Origin: Hanleya hanleyi
Lineage: Eukaryota > Mollusca > Polyplacophora > Lepidopleurida > Hanleyidae
Reading direction: 5' to 3'
DNA: 64,000 nucleotides
Assembly: GCA_036873755.1 (NCBI GenBank)
Contig: JAVTVY010019556.1
Location: forward strand, 1 to 64,000
Part shown: piece by piece, positions 1 through 13,300 of the stretch
Layout: the number at the start of each line of letters is the position of its first letter
Position numbering within the stretch: the stretch's first letter is position 1
Position numbers and translations under genes: made by a program
Notes under the pieces: model-generated
Told to the model about the DNA's origin: nothing
Seen by the model: the letters and a program-made list of their open reading frames with translations, nothing else
The model's database searches: none

Positions 1-560
1 CATCGATGTATCAAGAAACTTGCAATGAATAACCACATCAGTTCCTCGAGTGGAGAGAAGGATGGGCGGCCATCTTTAATTTATGCAAAATCATCAATGA
101 TCTCGTTCTCTGATACCGTTGAAGTGCTCGATGTAAAATTTGGTATACATCATCGATGCATCAAGAGACTTACGACAAATGACAGTTATGGTTTCTCTAA
201 TTGGGCGAAAATCTTGGTGGCCATCTTTAATTTTATGCAAAATCTTTAATGATGTATATCTCTGATACCATTTCAGTGTTCTATACGAAACTTGGTATAC
301 AGCATCAATGTATCAAGAGACTTTCAATTAATAACCACATCAGTTCCTCTGAGTGGCAGGAAGGATGAGCGGCCATCTTTAATTTATGCGAAATCATTAT
401 TGATCTCTATCTCTGATACCATTTAAATGCTCGATGTAAAATTTGGTATACATCATTGATGCATCAAGAAACTTATGTAATGAAAACCGGTTTCTCTGAT
501 TGGACGGAAACCTTGGGGGTCATTCCTACATGTAATTGCAAAATTTTTGATAATCTGTAT
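1..560. repeat. ~150-bp tandem repeat, about 3.7 copies
   Basis: Units begin near 1, 150, 302 and 453 with variants of CATCGATGTATCAAGAAACT and include GGCCATCTTTAATTTATGC and CTCTGATACC. Copies are diverged. The short open frames here only read the repeat. The array runs off the left edge. Confidence 0.8.
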
Positions 561-1150
561 ATTTGTGACTTGACTGCTTGGTGTTCCTGACATCTTGGTT
601 CAAATTGAATACATTATTTATGAATGTACCCAGTGCCGAGGGGTTTTCAGATGCGCAGCTTCGTATTGTTATTTACTGCTGAAGGATATGCTTTCGATTA
701 TCTGAAAATTATCTGAATTTTTTTACAAATATTGGTAACATGCAGTGAAGACATTATTTCATCAGGTCGGTTTCATAATAAATGTCTGTCCAAGCGTTTT
801 TTTAAAAAATATATTTATGTGTACAATTACACTAATGCATTAGAGATCCTTGTTGAGAGGAATGTGTGAGACTACAAGTATGGTTCTTCGCCATGAGATG
901 GAACATCAAAGAGTTAGTGGAATTATTCCAACAGCCTATTTTACATTTAAATAGTCCCGTTTCAGTGCCTAAGGCTGTAGTTTTTTTGTGAGAATAAATT
1001 ACAAAGACTCTACATGTATCTGCATTTCTTTGTTCATTGTTTAAAATTTATTTAACCAAGAAATACTATAGAGTCAGAGAGTGGATGCAATCACTCTACC
1101 AGCATTTCCTGATTTTAGTTAATCTTGAATAGGTTCTGAACCAGAAATTA
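561..1150. other. AT-rich spacer without recognisable gene
   Basis: No coding signature, RNA gene or clear repeat was seen between the 150-bp array and the satellite. Confidence 0.5.
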
Positions 1151-4100
1151 ATATGGAGTTTGGGGGGAAATTCGTACAGTCGAGTTCGAAAATTTTCTCC
1201 ACGCTATCCGTTCACAGTATAGATCATGGTAGATTTCTCTCCCCTTTATCCCGTCTCACAGAAGATATCGAGGTACATTTTTGTCCCCTTCATTCTTTAG
1301 GAAGACTTCAATCTTTCGGACTCTCGCACTGTCTTGCAATGATTTTTCTCTCCTTTATCGCATGTTATCCCCATCTTGACGAATAGTTTGAGCTAGATTT
1401 CTCTCCCCTTTATTACATCTTTAGTAAGGTATAATGTAGACTGTCGTGAGGTAAGGTTTCTCTCCATTCATCTCTTCACCGAACAGATCATGGTAGATTT
1501 CTCTCCCCTTTATCCCCGTCTCGTAGAATATTTTGAGACAGATTTCTCTCCCCTTTATTCCATCTTTAGTAAGGTATAATGTATACTGTCGCACTGTCCT
1601 GCTGTCGTGAGGTAAGGTTTTCTCTCTATTCATCTCTTCACCGAACAGATCATGGTATATTTCTCTCCCCTTTATCCCCGTCTCGTAGAATGATCTGTCG
1701 GACTCTCGCACTGTCTTGCATTGAGTTTTCTCCCCTTTATCGCATGTTGATAGCTGTAGATTGAATACTGTCGCACTGTCGTAGTGTCGCAAGGTAAATC
1801 TTTCTCTCCTCCCTTCACTGAATGTATTGAAATAGATTTCCCTCCCCTTTATCTCGTCTTTTTGAAGGTAAATTGGACACTGTCGTGCTGTCGTGAGTTA
1901 AGACTTTCTCTCCTCTATCCATCGCTTCACCGAACAGATCGTGGTAGATTTCTCTCCCCTTTATCCCTGTCTTGCCGAATAGTTTGAGGTAGATTTTTCT
2001 CCCCTTTATCACATCTTTAGTAAGGTATAATGTAGACTGTCGCACTGTCGTGAGGTAAGATTTTCTCTCTATCCATCTCTTCATGGAACAGATCGTGGTA
2101 GATTTCTCTCCCCTTTATCCCCGTCTCGCCGAATAGTTTGAGGTAGATTTCTCTCCCCTTTATTCCATCTTTAGTAAGGCATAATGTATACTGTCGCACT
2201 GTCGTGCTGTAAGGTTTTCTCTCTATTCATCTCTTCACCGAACAGATCATGGTAGAATTCTCTCCCCTTTATCCCCATCTCGTAGAATGATCTGTCGGAC
2301 TCTAGCACTGTCTTGCAATGAGTTTTCTCCCCTTTATCGCATGTTGATAAATGTAGATTGAATACTGTTGTAGTGTCGCGAGGTAAGTCTTTTTGAAGGT
2401 AAATTGGAGACTGTCGTGCTGTCGTGAGTTAAGATTTTCTCTCCTATCCATCTCTTCACTGAACAGATCGTGGTAGAATTCTCTCCCCTTTATCCACGTC
2501 TCGCCGAATAGTTTGAGGTAGATTTCTCTCCCCTTTATTCCATCTTTAGTAAGGCATAATGTATACTGTCGCACTGTCGTGCTGTCGTGAGGTAAGGTTT
2601 TCTCTCTAATCATCTCTTCACCGAACCGTTCATAGTAGATTTCTCTCCCCTTTATCCCCGTCTCGTAGAATGATCTGTCGGACTCTCGCACTGTCTTGCA
2701 ATGAGTTTTCTCCCCTTTATCGCATGTTGATAAATGTAGATTGGATATAGTGTCGCTTCCCTCCCCTTTATCTCGTCTTTTTGAAGGCAAATTGGAGACT
2801 GTCGTCAGTTAAGACTTTCTCTCCTCTATCCATCGCTTCACCGAACAGATCGTGGTAGATTTCTCTCCCCTTTATCCCCGTCTCGCTGAATAGTTTGAGG
2901 TAGATTTCTCTCCCCTTTATTACATCTTTAGTAATGTATAATGTAGACTGTCGCACTCTCGTGCTGTCGTCAGGTAAGATTTTCTCTCCTCTATCCATCT
3001 CTTCACCGAACAGATCGTGGTAGATTTCTCTCCCCTTTATCCCCGTCTCGGCGAATATTTTGAGATAGATTTCTCTCATCCTTATCCTCGTCTCGTAGAA
3101 TGATCTGTCGAACTCTCGAACTGTCTTGCAATGAGTTTTCTCCCCTTTATCGCATGTAGATTGGATACTGTCGCACTGTCGTAGTGTCGCGAGGTAAATC
3201 TTTCTCTCCTCCCTTCATTGAATGTATTGAAATAGATTTCCCTCTCCTTTATCTCGTCTTTTTGAAGGAAAAGAGTTGTCAGTTAAGACTTTCTCTCCTC
3301 TATCCATCTCTTCACCGAACAGATCGTGGTAGATTTCTCTCCACTTTATCCCCGTCTCGTAGAATATTTTGAGATAGATTTGTCTCCCCTTTATTCCATC
3401 TTTAGTAAGGTATAATGTATACTGTCGCGCTGTCGTGAGGTAAGGTTTTCTCTCCTCTATACATTCGCTGAATATGTTGAGGTAGATTTATCTCCCCTTT
3501 TTGCGGTCTAAATGTGCTCATTTTGAATGTGTGGAAGTAAATTTGTAATTTACATGTAATTTGTTTCTCCATATTTTTTGGTGAAATATCTGTTGTATAT
3601 GCATCAAGTTAAATACCTCTAGATCGCTTAGACCTAGTCTTGACTGTTAATTTCCTTAGGCATTCCAGCAGCCTGTCAATGATGATTAGAGATACAATGT
3701 TGCTTGTTCCCATGGTCACACAATATGAAATGCAGGAAATATTGATGTAGATTTCTCTCCCTGCCTTTATTCCGTCTTCAGTAGGTGAGCTTGGAGACTG
3801 TCGCACTGTCGTCCTGTCGTGAGGTAAGTTTTTCTCTCCACTATCCATCCCTTCACCGAGTAGATCTTGGTATAATTCTCCCCCCTTTATCGCCTCTCAC
3901 AGAATATATTGATTCAGATTTCTCTCCCCCTTAATTCCGTCTTTATTAAAGGTAGCTTGGGGACTGTCGCACTGTCGTCCTGTCGGGAGGTAAGGTTTTC
4001 TCTCTTCTATACATTCGCCGAATCTGTTGAGGTAGATTTCTCTTCCCTTTTTTGCCGTCTCGCAGGAAATATTGAGGTAGATTTCTCTCCCCTTTGATCG

Positions 4101-6390
4101 GTCTTTAGTACAGGGGCTTGGAAACTGTCGCACTGTCATGCTGTCGTGAGGTAAGTCTTTCTCTCCTCTATCCATCCCTTCACAGAAGATATTGAGGTAG
4201 AATTCTCTCCCCTTTATCGCCTCTCACAGAATATATTGATTCAGATTTCTCTCCCCCTTAATTCCATCTTTAGTAAGGTAACTTGGAGACTGTCGCACTG
4301 TCGTCCTGTCGTGAGGTAAGGTTTTCTCTCCTCTATACATTCGCTGAATATGTTGAGGTAGATTTCTCTCCCCTTTTTGCGATCTCGCAGGAAATATTGA
4401 TGTACATGTAGATTTCTCTCCCTGCCTTTATTCCGTCTTTAGTAAGTGAGCCTGAAGACTGTCATGCTGTCGTGAGGTAAGTCTTTCTCTCCACTATCCA
4501 TCCCTTCACCGAATAGATCTTGGTAGCTAGAATTCTCTCCCCTTTATCGCCTCTCACAGAATATATTGATTCAGATTTCTCTCGCCCTTAATTCAGTCTT
4601 TAGTAAGGTAGTTTGGAGACTGTCGCACTGTCGTCCTGTCGTGAGGTAAGGTTTTCTCTCCTCTTATACATTCACCGAATATGTTGAGGTAGATTTCTCT
4701 CCCCTTTTTGCGGTCTCGCAGGAAATATTGATGTAGATTTCTCTCCCTGCCCTTATTCCGTCTTCAGTAGGTGAGCTTAATTGGAGCCTGTCGCACTGTC
4801 GTCCTGTCGTGAGGTAAGTTTTTCTCTCCACTATCCATCCCTTCACCGAGTAGATCTTGGTAGAATTCTCCCCCCTTTATCGCCTCTCACAGAATATATT
4901 GATTCAGATTTCTCTCCCCCTTAATTCCGTCTTTATTAAAGGTAGCTTGGGGACTGTCGCACTGTCGTCCTGTCGTGAGGTGAGGTTTTCTCTCCTCTAT
5001 ACATTCCCCGAATATTTTGAGGTAGATTTCTCTCCCCTTTTAACCATCTCGCAGGAAATATTGAGGTAGATTTCTCTCCCCTTTATTCCGCCTTCAGTAC
5101 GTGAGCTTGGAGACTGTCGCACTGTCGTCCTGTCGTGAGGTAAGTTTTTCTCTCCACTATCCATCCCTTCACCGAATAGATATTGGTAGAATTCTCTCCC
5201 CTTTATCGCCTCTCACAGAATATATTGATTCAGATTTCTCTCCCCCTTAATTCCGTCTTTAGTAAGGTAGCTTGGAGACTGTCGCACTGTCGTGAGGTAA
5301 GGTTTTCTCTCATCTATACTTTCGCTGAATATGTTGAGGTAGATTTCTCTCCCCTTCTTGCGGTCTTGCAGGAAATATTGATGTAGATTTCTCTCCCTGC
5401 CTTCATTCCGTCTTCAGTAGGTGAGCTTGGAGACTGTCGCACTGTCGTCCTGTCGTGAGGTAAGTTTTTCTCTCCACTATCCATCCCTTCACCGAGTAGA
5501 TCTTGGTAGAATTCTCCCCCCTTTATCGCCTCTCACAGAATATATTGATTCAGATTTCTCTCCCCCTTAATTCCGTCTTTAGTAAGGTAGCTTGGAGACT
5601 GTCGCACTGTCGTCCTGTCGGGAGGTAAGGTTTTCTCTCATCTATACATTCGCTGAATATGTTGAGGTAGATTTCTCTCCCCTTCTTGCGGTCTTGCAGG
5701 AAATATTGATGTAGATTTCTCTCCCTGCCTTTATTCCGTCTTCAGTAGGTGAGCTTGGAGACTGTCTCACTGTCGTCCTGTCGTGAGGTAAGGTTTTCTC
5801 TCCTCTATATGCCGAATATGTTGAGGTATTGTCTCCCCTTTTTACCATCTCGCAGGAAATATTGAGGTAGATTTCTCTCCCCTTTATTCCGCCTTCAGTA
5901 CGTGAGCTTGGAGACTGTCGCACTGTCGTCCTGTCGTGAGGTAAGTTTTTCTCTCCACTATCCATCCCTTCACCGAATAGATCTTGGTAGAATTCTCTCC
6001 CCTTTATCGCCTCTCACAGAATATATTGAATCAGATTTCTCTCCCCCTTAATTCCGTCTTCAGTAAGGTAGCTTGGAGACTGTCACACTGTCGTCCTGTC
6101 GTGAGGTAAGGTTTTCTCTCATCTATACATTCGCTGAATATGTTGAGGTAGATTTCTCTCCCCTTTTTGCGGTCTCGCAGGGAATATTGATGTAGATTTC
6201 TCTCCCTGCCTTTATTCCGTCTTTAGTAAGTGAGCCTGAAGACTGTCATGCTGAATGTATGGAAATAGATTTCTCTCCCCTTTATTCCCGTCTCGCTGAA
6301 TAGTTTGCGGTAGATTTCTCTCCCCTTTATTACATCTTTAGTAATGTATAATGTAGACTGTCGCACTGTCGTGCTGTCGTGAGGTAAGAT
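1151..6390. repeat. Large compound satellite, CTCTCCCCTTTAT family
   Basis: A module of roughly 75-90 bp containing TAGATTTCTCTCCCCTTTAT alternates with modules containing ACTGTCGCACTGTCGTCCTG and GAGGTAAGGTTTTCTCTCC. From about 3850 to 6240 they form a higher-order repeat of roughly 300-350 bp with quite uniform copies; 1150-3500 is more heterogeneous. Open frames on both strands (repeating GIKGREIY or DFSPLYR) are by-products of the repeat and not genes. The stretch 3480-3720 is a less repetitive interruption. Confidence 0.85.
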
Positions 6391-7231
6391 TTTCTCTCCT
6401 CTATCCATCTCTTCACCGAACAGATCGTGGTAGATTTCTCATCCCTCTATCCCCGTCTCGGCGAATATTTTGAGATAGATTTCTCTCCCCTTTATCCCGT
6501 CTCGTATAATTATCTGTCGGACTCTCGCACTGTCTTGCAATGAGTTTTCTCCTCTTCATCGCATGTTTATAAATGTAGATTGGATACTGTCGTGGTGTTG
6601 CGAGGTAAATCTTTCTCTCCTCCCTTCAGTGAATGTATGGAAATAGATTTCCCTCCCCTTTATCTCGTCTTTTTGAAGGTAATTTCTGTCAGACTAACGC
6701 TCTCTGACACAAGTTCTCTCCCTTTTATCGCTAACCTCGTCCTGTGTTGATAACATCAGGTTGGGTGGTGTAGAGGGAAATTTACATTTGGGAACTGGGG
6801 GCATGGAGGATTTTCTCTCCTCTATCCATCTCTTCACCGAACAGATCGTGGTAGATTTCTCATCCCTCTATCCCCGTCTCGGCGAATATTTTGAGATAGA
6901 TTTCTCTCCCCTTTATCCCGTCTCGTATAATTATCTGTCGGACTCTCGCACTGTCTTGCAATGAGTTTTCTCCCCTTCATCGCATGTTTATAAATGTAGA
7001 TTGGATACTGTCGTGGTGTTGCGAGGTAAATCTTTCTCTCCTCCCTTCAGTGAATGTATGGAAATAGATTTCCCTCCCCTTTATCTCGTCTTTTTGAAGG
7101 TAAATTCTGTCAGACTAACGCTCTCTGACACAAGTTCTCTCCCTTTTATCGCTAACCTCGTCCTGTGTTGATAACATCAGGTTGGGTGGTGTAGAGGGAA
7201 ATTTACATTTGGGAACTGGGGGCATGGAGGA
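6391..7231. repeat. 421-bp direct tandem duplication at the satellite edge
   Basis: 6391-6811 and 6812-7231 are nearly identical, each ending in GGGGGCATGGAGGAT. Each unit includes satellite sequence plus a non-satellite tail with AACGCTCTCTGACACAAG. The high identity implies a recent duplication. The LINE fragment abuts the second copy. Confidence 0.85.
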
Positions 7232-7232
7232 T

Positions 7233-7571
7233 CCCCCCAGACTTAAGGTTATGCAGATAAGCTTGTTTCACAAGCCTGGAGCTTGGCAGCTTTACTAGGC
7301 GACACCAGTATTTGACGGCATTAACCTTGGCCAATACTGCCAAAGGAAGTCTGCCTAATTCTGCCCGTACAGCAGAGTTACAAGCCTTTCTATTGACACC
7401 AAGCGTAAACTTGCAAAACTTGGTATGAACTTTCTCAATAGGAGATGATTCCGGTACGTCATCTATCCCCCAAATTTCTGAGTTATATAACAGAATTGGT
7501 TTTACGACGGAGTCAAAGATCTTTGTACTAAGACCAGGTCTCGGATCATCGCCCATAAGTTGGCACATTTT
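7233..7571 (-). pseudogene. Non-LTR retrotransposon fragment, region after the RT domain
   Basis: The minus-strand translation contains the post-RT thumb/C-terminal pattern of CR1/L2/Jockey-type LINEs, around PILLYNSEIWG followed by KVHTKFCKFTLGVN. It ends at the satellite, so the 3' end is missing. It belongs with the RT fragments at 9151-9990 in the same orientation; sequence between 7572 and 9150 interrupts the frame. Family assignment is by motif only. Confidence 0.7.
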
Positions 7572-9150
7572 ATAGAATGTGTTACGAAGCTCCCTCTAAT
7601 AACTAATCTATTATTCCCAGCTTAGGAAGATTATATTCAGCAGAGATTCAGATACGCAGTGGAAGATGGAAAATATGAACGGGAGCTCTCGCAACAATAG
7701 AATACCAAAATATACTGGATCTTGTGACAAGACGAGATTCTGATACGGTTTAATATAGTACCGGTATATGGTTTATTATATATAACAGAAATATAAAGTT
7801 ACTTACAGATTCATGCCTCAGAGGTCATGCCCAGGTAATAAATAAACGTCTCATCAATCCGGTTTCCGATGCCGAACTATGAAGGAATATACGTGCGATC
7901 AATCCGGTTTTCGAGGCCGAACTATGAAGGTATATATATACGTGTGATCAATCCGGTTTCCGAGGCCGAACTATATAAAGTTGGATTGAAACTCGCGGTT
8001 CAAGAGTGTAACTTAGTGAATGATTTTGATTGGATAATACTTGATTGACAGATAGATGTGTTCCTCCTGGGCGTGACAAATAGCATATCATCTATAAGCA
8101 GGAGTACAAGAACAGCGGGCATGATTGCACGCATGATTGATTACAGTTTCATATCTTACATATCATGGTGACTAATTATGTTAATAACTGTCAAATAAAG
8201 AATTAGAATATATCAAATATAACCCTTGTTACATACACCTCCAATTTGAAAAGCGCGTGACCCACGCGCGAAGTTAATGAATTCTACCGTAAATTAAATT
8301 TAAATGTCACCATGAAAAATGGAAGATACGGAATTGTTTACAAAGAATGGTCAGATTCGTTACCATACAGCTACCCAACCCCACTCTCGTTAAGAGGGGG
8401 AGGTACGATTTTCTGAGGCATGGTAAATCACGGATGTTGACTCACCCTTCTGACATTTAAAAGCTGAAAAGAAATACCTGGAAAACAGAAAATGGACCTT
8501 TGGGAAACTCTAAGCCAATGTATGAACCATATTCAAATACACCCGGTTCCCAATTTAGATAATGTTTCCATAATCAGCTTGTACTCGAATTTGCCATGGG
8601 TCCGTACACATATAAATAAACAGTTTATTATACAACATAAGATACGCGTTCAATTAAGAATGATAAACGCGACAATACAAATCAGTACGCAATATTGGAC
8701 GCGACAGTTCCGATAACCTAAGAATAGAACACGCGACAATGAATTTAAATACTTGAAGAAAGAATAGTGTCCATCGGTATATACAAATGGAATAAAGCAG
8801 TTTCTTATGACATAATACATCTGTCAATTATGAAATCTTAATATTTACGCAATTTAAATATTAATACTGAAACGAAGTAACAGATTTACACATAGTGAAA
8901 GCGCAGATGCAAAGTCTTGTGCATGTAAAATCGATAAATCATCATTTTCGGAATAATTGAGCGCACAAATTAAGGAGTCCAGTTGATATGATCTCGTTGA
9001 TTCGCTAATTGAATTAATGTTAGCGATTCGGTTCCTTGTAAGATGACGCAGTTCATTGTTCAGATTGTTCCTATCAGTTTCTCGTCGTCCTGTGAAGTGT
9101 CGTGGAATTGTCTAGATATAATCTCCTTCGTGGGTATAGTGATACGCGTT
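7572..9150. other. ~1.58-kb non-coding insertion inside the LINE
   Basis: No coding potential was recognised. It contains three ~45-bp direct repeats at about 7849-7975 built on GATCAATCCGGTTTCCGAGG and repeated CGCGACA motifs near 8640-8740. The stretch ~7580-8235 starts TGTTAC and ends GTTACA, so a solo-LTR-like sequence is conceivable, but no second LTR, primer site or domain was found. Confidence 0.45.
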
Positions 9151-9594
9151 TCATAGTTTGCTTATTTCCTCAGTATTATGCTGCCATTGTGAGCAGTATG
9201 CATTGAATTTTTCTAATGCCTTATTGAAGCCTTCTGGTGAAAGGCTTGTGATCACAAGGTCATCTGCATATAACAGGCAAGATAAAAAGACGTTACCCAT
9301 GGCTACTGGATCACAGTCTGCTCCAAATATATCGGGAATATCATCCACAAAAATATTAAATAAAGTAGGGCTCAAATTATTGCCCTGCAGCACTCCTTGA
9401 TGAGAGGTGAAACTGTCAGTAAGACCATCATTTAGTCTGACACGTGAAGAAGGCTCAGAGTACATAGATTTCAGAATATATATGTCCAGTTACTTTAGCT
9501 TTTAATAGTTTATACTTTAAACCATTCCTCCATACTGTGTCAAAAGCCTTACGTAGGTCAATAAAACATGCATCTACTGTGTGATATGTAAATC
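9151..9594 (-). pseudogene. LINE reverse transcriptase core fragment
   Basis: On the minus strand, FIDLRKAFDTVW (RT motif A with its Asp) is encoded at about 9490-9570. An open frame at 9465-9151 then carries QGNNLSPTLFNIFVDD (motif B region) and LLYADDLVI (catalytic YADD). A frameshift separates them near 9480. This is the palm of a CR1/L2/Jockey-like reverse transcriptase, interrupted on both sides by other insertions. Confidence 0.85.
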
Positions 9595-9746
9595 GTGATC
9601 ATCCCGTAATCATTTATACAATCATTGTCTCGCTGTGATATTGTTTCAGGTTTTTATTGTTTTTATGTAAATATTGTAAATAATCTGCACGGATGAAAAA
9701 CAGCATCTGCTTTCCTTTGCAATAAACTGAAACTGAAACTAAACCC
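9595..9746 (+). mobile_element. Plus-strand retroposon 3' tail inserted in the LINE
   Basis: About 150 bp breaks the RT frame and ends in CAATAAACTGAAACTGAAAC, a polyadenylation-like signal plus short tandem ACTGAA units typical of CR1/L2-like 3' ends. It lies opposite to the host LINE, so it is a separate insertion. Confidence 0.55.
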
Positions 9747-9990
9747 TTTGATTCTCACTAATATTTGAATCTATCACAGATTTCAAAATAAATACATTGT
9801 CAGCCCCCCTATGATCCTTACCAAATCCACATTGGGAGTCGTTTGGTTTGCCAAGGTCTTCCAAGTGAGTTTGCAATCTGTTATTCAAAACAGAACAAAA
9901 TAATTTAGAAAAACAACTACTTAAATAGCTATTCCGCGATAATTATTTGGGTCTTTAATAGTACCGGATTTATGCAGAGGTACGAGGAGA
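9747..9990 (-). pseudogene. LINE reverse transcriptase N-terminal fragment
   Basis: The minus strand encodes VPLHKSG, then DPNNYRGIAI (RT block 1), then RLQTHLEDLGKPND and QCGFGKDH (block 2) across at least one frameshift. It continues into 9594-9151 once the 9595-9746 insertion is disregarded. No 5' part of the LINE (ORF1 or endonuclease) was seen. Confidence 0.75.
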
Positions 9991-11336
9991 GATGAGTAGG
10001 AGATATTAAGTCCTAGAAATTAGGAGATAATAAGTCCTAATTAGGAGATCGGATTTTTTTTTTTCACTCTGGCACTAATTACGCTTGCGTAACTTCGGAA
10101 CAGTTTCCAGAGAACATGAGATGAATTGCTCGACACACCTTGCATTTTGAGGTAACTTCTGAGTGAAAGTGTACGATATATGCCAGCGGTATAAAGTGCG
10201 CCGTGGGGTAATAAAGTGTTTGGAATTTCATTTTTGACAATGCATTTAATAATACTCGCTGGGTATTCGTATATACGTTGTGATTTTGCATCGACACGAT
10301 TATTGAGTGCGATAATGATTACTATACTACACATTTCGGGGGTATTTAAAAATCGAAGTGCATGCCGGTGAGTAAGTTTCGTGTGTATTTTAGTACATAT
10401 TCTCAGCTGATTAACTCGCTTTTTCATCTTCCTCATACATGTAAAATTGAGACTGTTAATCGTCATCTACCGGTACCGTACATCATTCTGCCGGAAGATG
10501 ACCACCGTCAGGAACGATACGGCGGCCTGAATATCCGAAGAGATAATGCATAATCTGTGATTTCCACTGGCCTTAACCAACCTGTAACCATCTCGGTCAT
10601 CTATACGGGGTAAGACTGACCCTGGGATCGTGTGTATCCATTTCAGACTACTTTCGGCAACTGCTAGAGGGAATTTCCATAAATCAATACCACGTGACTT
10701 CGTCAGCCAATCAGCTAAAGTCTACCGACGTAACCCCAACGTAACCCGCCATTTTCGAGTCCTGTGATGATCTACTTGTTCAAAATTACAGATCCACCAC
10801 ACCTTTTGGATGATACGAAAGTTATTCATACCTATATATTTTGTAAGCCCAGGCAATTATCTGTTTCCGGGGTATGTATGAAAACCTGTAATTTATCAGC
10901 GTTTTCGAGTCTGTTCTCCGCCGGATGAAGGCCGAACAGAATCCGGTAAAACACCGGATATCGCTCCGCGATAATGGAGACACACGATTCGCAAGCCATC
11001 TTATGGATGGCGAAGTTCACGCAAATGTGGCCTTAACTTGATATCTCGTATCATTCCAGTTTCATTCTCCCTGGATTGGATTTCTTAGAAGAATCTTTAT
11101 TGATCTTATGTTCGAAGGCTAAAGGCATATAACCTATCAAAAACACAAGAATACATTTACAACACAAGTTGAACAAATATATAAAAACATTAAACATTAT
11201 TTGGCAAGGGGATCACACCTATTTGGACTCTTGACAATCTTACCAAGAAAGTGTCCTCCTAAAAATAAGCATGGGCGTCGCTAGGGCGTCGCTAGGATTT
11301 TTCAAGGGGGAGTCGACTATCATAGGACTTTAGGCG
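9991..11336. other. Intergenic sequence, no gene recognised
   Basis: It starts with short AGGAGAT/AAGTCCTA repeats (9990-10050) and a T-tract. Open frames at 10041-10466 and elsewhere have no recognisable motif. The last ~70 bp contains a doubled GGGCGTCGCTAGG just before palindrome 1. Confidence 0.4.
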
Positions 11337-11674
11337 AGGGTCAGTAAGGACCCCAAGACTCATATTTTCCAGGGAGATAACTCTTGGTGCCCTTTTTTCC
11401 AGGTTAAAGGTATAGGGAGCTCCCCGTCATCTACCCAAAGAGACCGAAAGCTACCTCCAACACAGGAGAGTTCCAATCTAGGGGGCGCCACCAGCTGAAG
11501 GTCACTATAGTTTCGGCAAAGGGCCCCTGGGCATGTATTCTTCCGCGGTGATGCGGTCGCTGGAAAAAAGCTTCCGCGGAGAAAAAGTAGTCCCCAGACT
11601 TCAAATACGCTGCATGGTCCGATTGGGTCGAGTGAGGTATCAAAGTGAAGCATTCGTGAAGGGGCATCCAGTCA

Positions 11675-12370
11675 TGGGTGGGTGTATGTAAAATTAGGAT
11701 TTTTTCCCGAAACTATAAAAAGCGAAACACGGACTTTACCCCTAAAATAGGGGAAAACCCCTATCAACTCTAGCCAAAAGAACTAATATCGGTCCCCGGG
11801 CTTATTGGGACCTGCCTATCAAGTCAATGGGGTGGGTGCATCTAAAATTAGGATTTTCCCCCGAAACTATAAAAAGCGGAACACGGACTTTACCCCTAAA
11901 ATAGGGGAAAACCCCTATCAACCCTAGCCAAAAGGGCTAATATCGGTCCCCGGTCTTATTGGGGCCTGCCTATCAAGTCAATGGAGTGGGTGCATGTAAA
12001 ATTAGGATTTTTTCCCCAAACTATAAAAAGCGGAACACGGACTTTACCCCTAAAATAGGGGAAAACCCGTATCAACCCTAGCCAAAAGGGCTAATATCGG
12101 TCCCCGGGCTTATCGGGGCCTGCCTATCAAGTCAATGGGGTGGGTGCATGTAAAATTAGGATTTTTTCCCCAAACTATAAAAAGCGGAACACGGACTGCA
12201 CCCCAAAATAGGGAAAAACCCCTATCAGCTCTAGCCAAAAGGGCTAATATCGGTCCCCGGGCTTATCGGGGCCTGCCTATCAAGTCAGGGTGCATGTAAA
12301 ATTAGGATTTTTTTCCCAAACTATTAAAAGCGGAACACGGACTTTACCCCTACAATAGGGGTCTGTATTA
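11675..12370. repeat. 154-bp tandem repeats, palindrome 1 left arm
   Basis: About 4.5 units start near 11675, 11829, 11983, 12137 and 12286. Each has GTAAAATTAGGATTTTTTCC, AAAGCGGAACACGGACTTTA, the self-complementary CCCTAAAATAGGGG and CTAATATCGGTCCCCGGGCT. The mirror copies lie at 21120-21558 and 23255-23530. Related units occur in palindrome 2. Confidence 0.9.
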
Positions 12371-12399
12371 TGCAATATAAGGGAAATGCCTGTATGGGG

Positions 12400-13300
12400 G
12401 ATGGGGATGGTCAATTTTTTTTCGTGGGCTTTACTATGGCTTGTGGGGTCTCGTTTTTCTCGTCTCGCCAAGAAAATGACAATGGGAAGGGTCCCGGAGC
12501 GAATCGGTGAAATTTTTGGGAAAAGTCACCGAGGTCTGTATATAGGCTCATACTGGCTATATGAGGAGGGGTGGTCAATTTTTTTTGTGGGTGTTACTAT
12601 GGGTTGTGGGGTCTCGTTTCTCGTCTCGCCGAGAAAAACACAATGGGAGGGGTCCTGGAGCGAATCGGTGAAATTTTTGGGAAAAGTCACAGAGGTCTGT
12701 ATATAGCCCCATGTAGTCCTATGCTGGCTATATGGGGGTATAGGTTCAACCTGGGAAATTCACACACGTTCATTGTGATATGGGTTGTTTGGATTTGTTT
12801 TTCACGTCTCGTCATTTAGAATACGATGGGAAGGGTGTCGGAGCGCAACGGTGAAATTTTTGGAAAAGTACCATATAGCCCATATAGTCCCATACTGGCT
12901 ATATGGGGGTATAGGTTCAACCTGGGAAATTCACACACGTTCATTGTGATATGGGTTGTTTGGATTTGTTTTTCACGTCTCGTCATTTAGAACACGATGG
13001 GAAGGGTTTCGAAGCGAAACGGTCAAATTTTTGGAAAAGTACCGGGTAGGTCTGTATATAGGCTCATATAGCTCCATACTATATATATATATGGGGGTAT
13101 AGGTTCAACCTGGGAAATTCACATACGTTCATTGTGAAATGGGTTGTTTGGATTTGTTTTTCACGTCTCGTCATTTAGAACACGATGGGAAGGGTTTCGA
13201 AACGAAACGGTGAAATTTTTGGAAAAAGATCACCGAGGCCTGGGTAAGCTCATAGGCCTATACTGCATGGCTATGGGGGTATAGGCTCATACTGGGTTGA
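12400..13300. repeat. 165- to 187-bp tandem repeats, palindrome 1 left arm
   Basis: Two related types: about two units with GGTCTCGTTTTTCTCGTCTC (12400-12720), then about three with GGGGGTATAGGTTCAACCTG and TTGTTTTTCACGTCTCGTC (12720-13300). Both include GGTGAAATTTTTGG. Mirror copies lie at ~20040-21110. Confidence 0.85.

Noticed and set aside
1421..6408. Many open frames of 60-160 codons in the satellite (GIKGREIYHDLF, SLHRTDHGRF types)
   Set aside because: They translate the same repeat in several frames on both strands and have no domain.
7580..8235. Solo LTR in the LINE insertion (TGTTAC...GTTACA)
   Set aside because: No partner LTR, primer-binding site, polypurine tract or clear duplication was found; kept only as a possibility.
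11675..12370. CRISPR-like array
   Set aside because: Units of 154 bp are contiguous without unique spacers and the setting is eukaryotic.
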